A program made the position numbers and the translations under genes. From contig CAMBEI010000009.1 in assembly GCA_945865645.1 (NCBI GenBank), positions 1 to 59,846 of the forward strand: DNA of 59,846 nucleotides, written 5' to 3'. The notes beneath the pieces are model-generated. The model worked only from the letters and a program-made list of their open reading frames with translations. It did no database searches and was not told the DNA's origin. Shown piece after piece: positions 35,893-44,089 of this stretch (within the stretch, counting starts at the first letter, position 1; the number at the start of each line of letters is the position of its first letter). The DNA comes from Chitinophaga pinensis. Its GTDB lineage: Bacteria; Bacteroidota; Bacteroidia; Chitinophagales; Chitinophagaceae.

Positions 35893-36009
35893 ATGAAGGT
35901 TAGAGCTTCAATTAAAAAACGCAGCACAGATTGCAAGATTGTAAGAAGAAAAGGCATACTGTATGTAATTAATAAAAAAAATCCTCGGTTTAAGCAAAAA
36001 CAAGGGTAA
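35893..36009 (+). CDS. rpmJ: 50S ribosomal protein L36 (C-minus form)
   Basis: This short 38-residue ORF reads [20 protein letters not shown], then [18 protein letters not shown]. It is the usual L36 but retains only one of the four zinc ligands (Cys14). The others are replaced by Ser, Asn and Phe. This is the zinc-free version typical of Bacteroidota. It lies 43 bases after infA and 75 before rpsM, in the standard order. Confidence 0.95.
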   Translation: MKVRASIKKRSTDCKIVRRKGILYVINKKNPRFKQKQG

Positions 36010-36084
36010 TAATAAATAAACAATTGACAGAAGTTAATTGTGTATTTGCATTTTTAAAAGAAACGTAAAAACAAATAAAAGAAT

Positions 36085-36462
36085 ATGGCTCGTATTGCCG
36101 GTATAGATCTACCAAAAAATAAAAGAGGCGAAGTTGGCCTTACCTACATTTACGGCATTGGTCGTGCTACTGCCCAGTATATTTTAAATAAGGCGGGCAT
36201 TGACTTTAGTAAAAAAGTTAATGAGTGGAATGATGATGAGCAAAATGCTATTCGTAATGTAATAAATAACGAATTTAAAACCGAAGGTGCTTTACGCAGT
36301 GAAACCCAGATGAACATTAAGCGGTTATTAGATATCGCTTGTTACCGAGGTTTACGTCATCGTAAGGGTTTACCAGTTCGCGGTCAACGAACACGTACCA
36401 ACAGTCGTCAAAGAAAAGGTAAGCGTAAGACAGTTGCGGGTAAAAAGAAAGTAACTAAGTAA
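36085..36462 (+). CDS. rpsM: 30S ribosomal protein S13
   Basis: Located in the head of the 30S subunit, S13 contacts the P-site tRNA and the 50S. The 125-residue protein shows [20 protein letters not shown], the helix-two-turn-helix region and the basic tail [20 protein letters not shown]. The length is normal. The 156-bp gap to rpsK contains a TCTC/GAGA hairpin (36566-36582). Confidence 0.97.
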   Translation: MARIAGIDLPKNKRGEVGLTYIYGIGRATAQYILNKAGIDFSKKVNEWNDDEQNAIRNVINNEFKTEGALRSETQMNIKRLLDIACYRGLRHRKGLPVRGQRTRTNSRQRKGKRKTVAGKKKVTK

Positions 36463-36618
36463 AATGATGGACGATTTATTTAAGCGAATGGTTCATTTAA
36501 TATAGACTTCAATTATTTTGAAACAATACCAGATTGCAAAGAAGTCGGCAGGAGGGTTGGTTCAGTCTCGCCTAAAGTGAGATAATATTTTTAAAAGATT
36601 ACCTATTTAGATTAAATT

Positions 36619-37017
36619 ATGGCAAAAGCACAAGGAGTAAAAGCATCCTCAAAAAAAAGAGTAGTAAAAGTTGATAGCTACGGAGATGCACACATTACTG
36701 CAAGTTTCAACAACATTATTATCAGTTTAACCAATAAGCAAGGCCAGGTAATAAGCTGGAGCAGTGCAGGTAAAATGGGTTTTAGGGGTTCTAAAAAGAA
36801 CACGCCTTATGCGGCTCAGATGGCTGCTGCCGATGCAGCTAAGACCGCCTTTGATGCTGGGTTAAAAAGAGTGGATGTATTTGTTAAGGGACCTGGATCA
36901 GGCCGTGAAGGTGCTATCCGTTCTTTATCTCAAAATGGGATTGAAATTAACATGATTAAGGACGTTACACCTTTACCACATAATGGTTGTCGTCCTCCAA
37001 AGAAAAGAAGAGTTTAA
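36619..37017 (+). CDS. rpsK: 30S ribosomal protein S11
   Basis: S11 is a platform protein of the 30S subunit that contacts 16S rRNA near the E site. The 132-residue protein has [47 protein letters not shown] and the C-terminal [15 protein letters not shown] signature. It is full length. A heptad-containing inverted repeat (37021-37057) follows the stop. Confidence 0.98.
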   Translation: MAKAQGVKASSKKRVVKVDSYGDAHITASFNNIIISLTNKQGQVISWSSAGKMGFRGSKKNTPYAAQMAAADAAKTAFDAGLKRVDVFVKGPGSGREGAIRSLSQNGIEINMIKDVTPLPHNGCRPPKKRRV

Positions 37018-37020
37018 ACT

Positions 37021-37057
37021 AGTTGGCAATTTACAGTGGCATTTTGCCAACTGCCAA
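37021..37057 (+). repeat. Inverted repeat built from the AGTTGGC/GCCAACT heptad
   Basis: AGTTGGCAA (37021-37029) and TTGCCAACT (37044-37052) are perfect complements around a 14-base loop, with an extra GCCAAC after the second arm. It lies directly after rpsK and uses the same heptad as the arrays around 15.0-16.9 kb. It could form a hairpin in the operon transcript. Confidence 0.7.
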
Positions 37058-37137
37058 CATTTATAATAAGGGTGCATTATTCATTTTAAAAGGTCTTTAT
37101 AATGATGCATCGTCACTAAAAGACCACTATAACAATT

Positions 37138-37743
37138 ATGGCACGTTACACAGGCCCCAAAACAAAAATCTCCAGAATCTTTGGAGAACCCATTACAGGT
37201 AATGGAAAATGGTTAACAAAAAACAGCAATCCTCCAGGAATGCATGGTGCTAACCGCAAGCGTAAAACTTTAGGCGAATATGCTTTACAGTTAAGAGAAA
37301 AGCAAAAAGCGAAGTACACTTATGGTTTGTTGGAAAAACAATTCCGCAAAACATTTGATGAAGCTGCTCGTCGTAAAGGAGTTACCGGAGAAAATCTTAT
37401 TAAATTATTAGAAGCCCGTTTAGATAATACGGTATTCCGTTTGGGGATTTCTCCAAGCCGTCAGGGTGCACGTCAGTTAGTATCGCACAAGCACATTACT
37501 GTAAATGGTGAGGTTCTTAATATACCTTCTTACAGTTGCAAAGCCGGCGACATTATTGGGTTAAAAAACAAAAGTGCTTCTAATTCAGCTATCACCGGAA
37601 ATTTACGCGGTAAAAATGCCAAGTTTAACTGGTTAGAGTGGAATGAAACTTCATCTCAAGGTACTTTTATCACTTATCCTGAAAGAGAAAGTGTTCCTGA
37701 AAATATTAAGGAACAACTGATAGTGGAATTGTACTCTAAGTAA
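37138..37743 (+). CDS. rpsD: 30S ribosomal protein S4
   Basis: S4 is a primary 16S rRNA-binding protein needed for early 30S assembly, and in other bacteria it can repress the alpha operon. The 201-residue protein has [32 protein letters not shown] and the S4 RNA-binding domain (about 95-155) with [20 protein letters not shown]. It ends in IVELYSK. The N-terminal zinc cysteines are absent. The length is normal. Confidence 0.98.
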   Translation: MARYTGPKTKISRIFGEPITGNGKWLTKNSNPPGMHGANRKRKTLGEYALQLREKQKAKYTYGLLEKQFRKTFDEAARRKGVTGENLIKLLEARLDNTVFRLGISPSRQGARQLVSHKHITVNGEVLNIPSYSCKAGDIIGLKNKSASNSAITGNLRGKNAKFNWLEWNETSSQGTFITYPERESVPENIKEQLIVELYSK

Positions 37744-37853
37744 TACAACACCTCCGGACCCTAAAGAGGGAATTGCTGGAAATTTTGAAACAAATAATTA
37801 ATTATTAATAAACCTCAAGCTCATAAAGTGTTTGGGATAAAAACAAAATACAA

Positions 37854-38849
37854 ATGGGAATTTTAAGTTTTGTTAAGCCAGATAAAATCGTTCTTCAAAA
37901 AGCAACCGAGTTTGAAGCTATCTTCGAATTTCGCCCTCTTGAGCCAGGCTATGGCGTAACTATTGGCAACTCACTTCGCAGGGTTTTGCTTAACTCTTTA
38001 GAAGGTTACGCTATTATTGGAATCAATATTGTTGGTGCAGATCATGAGTTTGCAACACTTAAAGGTATTACCGAAGACGTTACCGAAATTATTTTAAACC
38101 TAAAGCAGGTTCGTATTAAGAATAAACTTGAGCAAGATGTAAATCTTGAAAAAGTAACTCTTTCTATTAAGAACAAAACGGAGTTTACTGCAGGCATGAT
38201 TGGAGAAGCATCTCCAACTTTTGAAATCATGAATCCAGATTTGTTGATATGTACTATGGATAGCAGCGCTAAACTAGAGATTGAAATTACTATTGGCAAA
38301 GGCCGTGGATATGTTCCTGCTGAAGAGAACAAAGAAAAGAATTCTCATTTTGGATACATTGCGGTAGATGCAATTTATACCCCTATAAAAAATGTAAAAT
38401 ACGCTATTGAAAATACGCGTGTGGAGCAACGTACCGATTTTGAAAAATTAATTATGGAAGTGGTTACCGATGGTACTATTCATCCAGAAGATGCTGTAAA
38501 GCAAGCTAGCCGTATTCTAATACAGCACCTGATGATTATTACTGACGAGAATATCACCTTTGATACTAAAGAAGATAAAAAAGAAGATTTAGTTGATGAG
38601 CAAACTTTACAATTACGTAAAGTATTAAAGACACCATTGGAAGATCTTGATCTTTCTGTACGTGCTTTTAACTGTTTAAAGGCAGCCAAAATAAATTCAT
38701 TAAGCGAGCTAGTTCAATACGAACAGGAAGACCTAATGAAATTTAGAAACTTTGGTCAGAAATCTTTGAGTGAGATTGAGCAAGTATTACACGAAAGAGG
38801 ATTGAGCTTTGGAATGGATTTAAGTAAATTGAAATTAGATACTGAGTAA
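37854..38849 (+). CDS. rpoA: RNA polymerase alpha subunit
   Basis: It dimerises to start RNA polymerase assembly and contacts activators and UP elements. The N-terminal domain (about 1-230) has EPGYGVTIGNSLRRVLLNSL, and the C-terminal domain (about 260-320) has LDLSVRAFNCLKAAKINSL and FGQKSLSEIEQVL, with the helix-hairpin-helix fold. The length, 331 residues, is normal for Bacteroidota. It is read in the alpha operon after rpsD. Confidence 0.98.
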   Translation: MGILSFVKPDKIVLQKATEFEAIFEFRPLEPGYGVTIGNSLRRVLLNSLEGYAIIGINIVGADHEFATLKGITEDVTEIILNLKQVRIKNKLEQDVNLEKVTLSIKNKTEFTAGMIGEASPTFEIMNPDLLICTMDSSAKLEIEITIGKGRGYVPAEENKEKNSHFGYIAVDAIYTPIKNVKYAIENTRVEQRTDFEKLIMEVVTDGTIHPEDAVKQASRILIQHLMIITDENITFDTKEDKKEDLVDEQTLQLRKVLKTPLEDLDLSVRAFNCLKAAKINSLSELVQYEQEDLMKFRNFGQKSLSEIEQVLHERGLSFGMDLSKLKLDTE

Positions 38850-38950
38850 AAAATACTCATCCGCCCCTCAAAAGAGGTGGTACAGAGATTTTATAAAACA
38901 AGTAGTCTGTAATTCCTGACACGGTACAGACGAATTAAAACTAAAACGTC

Positions 38951-39484
38951 ATGCGTCACGGAAACAAAGGAAATAAACTAAGCAGAACAGCTTCTCATAG
39001 AAGAGCCCTGTTAATGAATTTAGGCTGCCAGTTAATTACTCATAAAAGAATTACTACCACATTAGCTAAAGCAAAAGCCTTACGTGTTTACATCGAACCA
39101 TTAATTACCAAAACAAAAAATACAACAAGCAAAGAAGCTATTATGCACAATCACCGTATTGTGTTTAGCTACTTAAGCGATAAAGCTGCAGTTAAGGAAT
39201 TATTTACTGTAGTGGCTCCTAAGGTTGCAGCTCGCCCAGGTGGTTATACTCGTATTATTAAATTAGGTGCAAGAACTGGGGATAATGCCGAAATAGCTAT
39301 GATTGAATTGGTTGACTTTAACGAAATTTATGGTAAAGGGCTTGCAACTACAGCTGAACCAGCCAAGAAAACACGTCGTGCTGGTGGAGCTAAGAAAAAA
39401 GTTGCTGAAACTGAGGTAGAAGCAACAACATCAGAAGCGACTACTAATGAAGCTACTGATACACCAACTGAAGAAAAAGCATAA
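38951..39484 (+). CDS. rplQ: 50S ribosomal protein L17 with extended C terminus
   Basis: The core of about 115 residues has [38 protein letters not shown] and [24 protein letters not shown]. It is followed by a tail of about 60 residues rich in Ala, Thr, Glu and Lys ([16 protein letters not shown] and then [10 protein letters not shown]). E. coli L17 is 127 residues, and the tail is a common Bacteroidota extension. It is the last gene of the alpha operon and is followed by a strong terminator. Confidence 0.97.
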   Translation: MRHGNKGNKLSRTASHRRALLMNLGCQLITHKRITTTLAKAKALRVYIEPLITKTKNTTSKEAIMHNHRIVFSYLSDKAAVKELFTVVAPKVAARPGGYTRIIKLGARTGDNAEIAMIELVDFNEIYGKGLATTAEPAKKTRRAGGAKKKVAETEVEATTSEATTNEATDTPTEEKA

Positions 39485-39506
39485 GTTTGAAACTAAAATT
39501 TTATAT

Positions 39507-39537
39507 AAGCTCCGATTTTATTATCGGAGCTTTTTTT
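39507..39537 (+). terminator. Terminator of the alpha operon
   Basis: AAGCTCCGAT and ATCGGAGCTT form a 10-bp stem with a 6-base loop (TTTATT), followed by seven T's. Confidence 0.92.
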
Positions 39538-39639
39538 ATCAATTTATTTATTTGAAACTGACGTCACGTTTAAAATGTTATAAATTTTATTTGTTCAATA
39601 TCTATTTCTATGCTTTACTTTGCAAAACATTTATAATAA

Positions 39640-40743
39640 ATGCCTGAAACAAAAATACTCCCTGCCATTTTAATCTTAGCCGACGGCACCATTTTTAATG
39701 GCACTGCCTTTGGTAAAATAGGTACTGCTACTGGCGAAATATGTTTTAATACTGGTATGACTGGATATCAAGAGGTTTTTACAGATCCAAGTTATTACGG
39801 ACAGGTGCTCATTATGAACAATGTACACATCGGTAACTACGGTGTAAAAACGGTTGATGTAGAGAGCGGGAGTGTAAAAGTAAAAGCTGTTATTGGTCGT
39901 AATTTGGAAGATAAATATAGCAGATTTATGGCTGACGCTTCTTTACAAGAATATTTTGAAGCAGAGGACGTGGTAGCTATTGATGACATTGATACCCGGG
40001 CATTAGTTGCACATATTCGTAAACAGGGAGCTATGAATTGCATTATATCTTCAGCAATTACAGATGTTACGCAACTGCAACAATTATTAAAGGAAGTTCC
40101 TTCTATGGATGGGTTGGAATTAGCCTCAATAGTTAGTACCAAAGAATCTTATTTTTTAGGGGATGAAAAAAGTGATTTGCGCATTGCAGTCCTTGATTTT
40201 GGCATCAAAAAAAATATACTTACTTGTTTAATAGAAAGAGGAGCATATGTAAAAGTGCATAATGCAAAAACATCTTTTGAAGAACTTGAAAAATTTAAAC
40301 CCCACGCTTATTTTATTAGCAATGGTCCTGGCGATCCCGCTCCAATGGATTATGCAGTTAAAACAGTGAAACAAATTTTAGCAGCGAATAAGCCTTTGTT
40401 TGGCATTTGCCTCGGTCATCAATTACTGGCACTGGCTAATGATATTCCTACGTTTAAAATGCACCATGGCCATCGTGGATTAAACCACCCGGTAAAAAAT
40501 ATAATCAGCGGCAAGTCGGAAATTACTACACAAAACCATGGTTTTGGTGTTGATCCCAAGGTCGTAAGGGCAAATGCCAATATTGAAATAACCCACCTTA
40601 ATTTAAATGACGATAGTATCGAAGGCATTCGTATAAAAGATAAAAAGGCTTTTTCTGTTCAGTATCACCCCGAAGCTACCCCAGGGCCTCAGGACAGTCG
40701 GTATTTGTTTGATGAGTTTGTATCAATGATACGCAGCAATTGA
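39640..40743 (+). CDS. carA: Carbamoyl-phosphate synthase small subunit
   Basis: It is the glutaminase subunit that passes ammonia to CarB for arginine and pyrimidine synthesis. The N-terminal carA domain (about 1-165) has LADGTIFNGTAFGK and EICFNTGMTGYQEVFTDPSY. The class I glutamine amidotransferase domain (about 180-360) has the nucleophile Cys in FGICLGHQLLAL and His/Glu in YHPEATPGPQDS. The length, 367 residues, is normal. carB is not in this window. The gene follows rplQ, an order common in Bacteroidota. Confidence 0.95.
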   Translation: MPETKILPAILILADGTIFNGTAFGKIGTATGEICFNTGMTGYQEVFTDPSYYGQVLIMNNVHIGNYGVKTVDVESGSVKVKAVIGRNLEDKYSRFMADASLQEYFEAEDVVAIDDIDTRALVAHIRKQGAMNCIISSAITDVTQLQQLLKEVPSMDGLELASIVSTKESYFLGDEKSDLRIAVLDFGIKKNILTCLIERGAYVKVHNAKTSFEELEKFKPHAYFISNGPGDPAPMDYAVKTVKQILAANKPLFGICLGHQLLALANDIPTFKMHHGHRGLNHPVKNIISGKSEITTQNHGFGVDPKVVRANANIEITHLNLNDDSIEGIRIKDKKAFSVQYHPEATPGPQDSRYLFDEFVSMIRSN

Positions 40744-40800
40744 TAAAGTACAGATTTGCACAGATTTTTTCATTAATCACAATTTGTATAATTTACGACC

Positions 40801-41217
40801 ATGAAAATTTGTATAATCAACGGACCTAACCTAAACTTGCTTGGCAAAAGAGAAGTGGATATTTATGGAGATGAATCTTTTGACAATTATTTGCAAACAG
40901 TGCAGCAAAAATATCCTAATATGGATATTTCCTATTTTCAAAGTAATATAGAAGGAGAGTTGATTAATGAAATTCAGCGGGTGGGATTTACTGTTGATGG
41001 GATTATTTTTAACCCTGGAGGATACACTCATACATCAGTTGCTATTGGTGATGCTATTGCAGCAATAACAACGCCTGTAATAGAAGTACATATCTCTAAT
41101 ATTTTTTCAAGGGAAGAGTTTAGAAAAATCTCTCATGTTTCGGGTAAGGCTAAAGGGGTTATTAGTGGCTTGGGATTAAAGGGGTACGAACTGGCTCTTG
41201 AATCGTTTATAAAATAA
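40801..41217 (+). CDS. aroQ: Type II 3-dehydroquinate dehydratase
   Basis: It dehydrates 3-dehydroquinate to 3-dehydroshikimate in aromatic amino-acid synthesis and works as a dodecamer. The 138-residue protein has the NGPNLNLLGKREVDIYG start, the catalytic Tyr segment and NPGGYTHTSVAIGDAI. VIEVHISNIFSREEFRK holds the catalytic His. The length is normal. The 3' end overlaps the convergent PpiC-like gene by 11 bases. Confidence 0.96.
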   Translation: MKICIINGPNLNLLGKREVDIYGDESFDNYLQTVQQKYPNMDISYFQSNIEGELINEIQRVGFTVDGIIFNPGGYTHTSVAIGDAIAAITTPVIEVHISNIFSREEFRKISHVSGKAKGVISGLGLKGYELALESFIK

Positions 41218-41845
41218 CTCTCAGTAGTAAAGCGTAGCCCGTATCTTCTTTAGGATTGTCTGCAATATTTACAATATGTAATCCAGAGCTTGACCATACC
41301 TTAAACAGATCGCCTTTTTTATGCTTTATCATTTCTTTATCAAGCTGCGGTAACATAACGCCTTTTATAAACCAACCCAGGTCGCCTCCTTTAGGAGCCG
41401 TTTCGTAATCCGCGCTGTATACACTTGCCTGAGCTGCAAATGTAGATTTCTTGTTTTTTATTTTACAGATAATGCTATCAGCTAGGGATTCTGCAAATTC
41501 TTTATCAAATATAGATGTATCTATAAGTATGTGCTGTATATGATAAAATGTGTTAGGAGCCTTCATCAATATTTTAACCAGTATCTTTTCTTTTTTAAAA
41601 GGCCCATAGGTTTTGCCTGTTTTACCATGATAAGCTAAGCTGTCGGCCTTGCCCATAAACTGAGCAATACTTACCACGGTTACTGTATCAATAAAATATT
41701 TTTTCTTGAGTATATATTTTACAAAGCCAATGGGATTTTGTGTTGTGTCTAGCGTTTTTTTTATATCTGCAATTGTTTGACTTTTTGCTGAAAAAAAAAG
41801 AGCTTGTAAAAATAAAAAGAGGCAGTAGTTTTTTAAAAGAATCAT
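41207..41845 (-). CDS. Periplasmic PpiC-like (parvulin) domain protein
   Basis: This is a 212-residue protein. An N-terminal signal (about 1-22, ending AKSQ) is followed by about 80 residues of linker. Next is a parvulin-like region starting FYHIQHILIDTS, with FAAQASVYSADYETAPKGGDLGWFIKG and a FKVWSSSGLHIVNI end. The KGGDLGWF motif is the parvulin signature. The protein could be a peptidyl-prolyl isomerase or chaperone in the periplasm. It lacks the helical N/C domain pair of SurA. The 3' end overlaps aroQ on the other strand. Confidence 0.78.
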   Translation of the reverse strand: MILLKNYCLFLFLQALFFSAKSQTIADIKKTLDTTQNPIGFVKYILKKKYFIDTVTVVSIAQFMGKADSLAYHGKTGKTYGPFKKEKILVKILMKAPNTFYHIQHILIDTSIFDKEFAESLADSIICKIKNKKSTFAAQASVYSADYETAPKGGDLGWFIKGVMLPQLDKEMIKHKKGDLFKVWSSSGLHIVNIADNPKEDTGYALLLRVIL

Positions 41846-41848
41846 GTA

Positions 41849-43963
41849 TTATTTAATTTTTTTGATGATTAACTTTACTTGTTTTTTCATTAGCTCCAAA
41901 TCGGCAAGCTGATGCTGTATAAAGCTATTATCTTCTAAACGGCCAAGCACTTTATTCATTTCTTCGTTGTTATCATAAACCATTTTACGAAATGGATTAC
42001 TATAGTCCTTTGCACGAGAATCAAAAATGCTTTTATACATCCATTGTTTAGTGCGCAATGCTTGTTGTAGCAATTGTATAAACAGGATAGGGGTAAATTG
42101 TTTAGTTGTTATGTTCAGTATCTCTAACAGTGCTGTGTAACCATGGTTTAATCGATCGACATTATAAGCGCCCCCCTGTTTTTTATAAAAATCATGTAGT
42201 TCAACCCAGCTTTTAACCTTCCCCGATTTAATATTACGTTTAATGGTTTCTATCTCCGATTTTTGAATTAACTGCCCGCCAATATTGAGCCATTTACTAC
42301 GCTGCAGTTTTGCAGAGAGTGATTTTTTAAATTCATTAAAATTGGTAAATTTATTATGTAACATGTGCTTAAATAATTCCATGGTGCCATAATACTGAAT
42401 GAGTTCTTTGAAAATTAAAATAGCATTTGGTACTTTATGTAATACGGTCTTGCGGTTGGTATTTTCCCATCCTTTTATTTCTGCAGTTCCTAAATTATCT
42501 GGTTTTAATTTTTCTAAAAGTTTAACTGAATCAAATAATTCATTAATGGTATCAGGTGCCAGAAAATTATATTCAATAAATTGTATTTTTTCTGTTCTTC
42601 TGTCACGGGCAATATATTTCCATTCGTTACGTGCTATGGCATACATGTTATACATAAACCAGTAGCCTGGTACAGCAACTAATTTATCATGTGCAACATC
42701 ATTACTTATTAAACAAAAAGGGATAGGAATATTTAATTCAGCCGGAAAATCGCCTTTAGCTATAATGGTAAAGGATGCAAATTTTGAATTATGTTTTAAG
42801 CTTACACATAGCCCGGGCCAAAATCCTCTACTAGCAATAATTTCACCATCTGCACTCCGACTATTATGGTTGCTGCCAATTGTGGTACCTGCGGCTATAT
42901 TACTTTGTCCCATTAGAACTGCAGCACATAAAAATGAATTGTTATGATGCTGTTCATGTGCTGGAAAAATTAATGAATTTAACACTTCGCAACAAGATAT
43001 TGTAGAGTTGTTCCCTAAAAAAGAATTAATAAGTCTAGCACCGTATTTTAATTGAGAATGAGATGACATCACAAAACGAACTGCTTTTACGCCATAAAAT
43101 ATTCTACAACCAAAGCCCACAATTCCATTTACTAGCTCGCAGCCTTCCCCAATTTGTGTTGTACGATTTTCGTCACTGTTTACAGTAATGTTTTTTAATT
43201 TATTTGCGCCTTTAAAATAAGCGTCGGTGCCAACTAATACATCTTTGATAATCTTACAGTTTTTAATAACTGTTCTATCTCCTATTTTACCATAATACCC
43301 TCGTTGATTATCAAAGCATTTTTCAGTAAATTCTTTAAACTTATTAAGCAAGGCATCATCTTCTCTGTACTTGCTCCAAAGCCAAGCATCGCCTGTTAAC
43401 ATGCCATTAAAAGGAATCACATTTCTACCTCCGGACTCGTTGCCGAGTTCCATCCATACCCTTGTAGCTTCTTCTTCTCCTTTTTTTATAATGCCATTCC
43501 CAAATTTTGCATAATCGGTTGTAGTGAGTTCATTTACATTAGCAATCATTACTTCGTTGCCAATAATATAATGACTTAAATAATTTACGTGATCAATACA
43601 AACATTATTGCCAATGTCGCTACTGATAATGGTACTGTTATATATACCTACAGACATCCGTAGGTTATGAAACTCCAGATAAAAAGATTCCAATTTACCA
43701 ATACGTATCAAGCCATAAAACTTGCAATTTCTTACTAATTCGGGGTTAAACTGCTTAGCAACAAAAATTTTGTTCCAGTCGTCTGATGTATTTCTATTTC
43801 TAATTAATGTTTCAATATCCTGTGCTGTTAGTTTGCGGTAATCAACGCTATTTTTATTGTGTAGGTTACGAAGGTGATATTCATCTTTACCCTTTGGAAG
43901 GTATTTTTCATCTACAAAATTATAGCCAAGACTATTAACAGGATATTTTTTTATGATATTCAT
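41849..43963 (-). CDS. Large hexapeptide/beta-helix protein of the DUF4954 type
   Basis: This 704-residue protein has no signal peptide. The N-terminal part opens DYRKLTAQDIETLIRNRNTSDDWNKI, then enters a left-handed beta-helix-like stretch (about 80-420). Hexapeptide-type turns include RIGKLESFYLEFHNLRMSVG, DIGNNVCIDHVNYL, FGCRIFYGVKAV and IAAGTTIGSNHNSR. The C-terminal half is helical. This matches the Bacteroidota DUF4954 proteins, whose function is unknown, though the fold resembles nucleotidyl- and acyltransferases. It is 126 bases downstream of glmS on the same strand, so sugar-nucleotide metabolism is a possible, unproven, link. Confidence 0.7.
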   Translation of the reverse strand: MNIIKKYPVNSLGYNFVDEKYLPKGKDEYHLRNLHNKNSVDYRKLTAQDIETLIRNRNTSDDWNKIFVAKQFNPELVRNCKFYGLIRIGKLESFYLEFHNLRMSVGIYNSTIISSDIGNNVCIDHVNYLSHYIIGNEVMIANVNELTTTDYAKFGNGIIKKGEEEATRVWMELGNESGGRNVIPFNGMLTGDAWLWSKYREDDALLNKFKEFTEKCFDNQRGYYGKIGDRTVIKNCKIIKDVLVGTDAYFKGANKLKNITVNSDENRTTQIGEGCELVNGIVGFGCRIFYGVKAVRFVMSSHSQLKYGARLINSFLGNNSTISCCEVLNSLIFPAHEQHHNNSFLCAAVLMGQSNIAAGTTIGSNHNSRSADGEIIASRGFWPGLCVSLKHNSKFASFTIIAKGDFPAELNIPIPFCLISNDVAHDKLVAVPGYWFMYNMYAIARNEWKYIARDRRTEKIQFIEYNFLAPDTINELFDSVKLLEKLKPDNLGTAEIKGWENTNRKTVLHKVPNAILIFKELIQYYGTMELFKHMLHNKFTNFNEFKKSLSAKLQRSKWLNIGGQLIQKSEIETIKRNIKSGKVKSWVELHDFYKKQGGAYNVDRLNHGYTALLEILNITTKQFTPILFIQLLQQALRTKQWMYKSIFDSRAKDYSNPFRKMVYDNNEEMNKVLGRLEDNSFIQHQLADLELMKKQVKLIIKKIK

Positions 43964-44089
43964 ACAGTAAGTGGGTAATTAAATAATTGTTAATGTATAT
44001 TTTATTCCTGCAATATTTTTAAATTAATTTCCTGAATATATTTCCTTTACCTCAAGTTAACTATATCATTGTACAGCAAAAAATGCTTA

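Noticed and set aside
39447..39647. ORF of 66 codons after rplQ
   Set aside because: It overlaps the rplQ tail and runs through the terminator. The translation is Phe/Tyr/Leu-rich with no domain.
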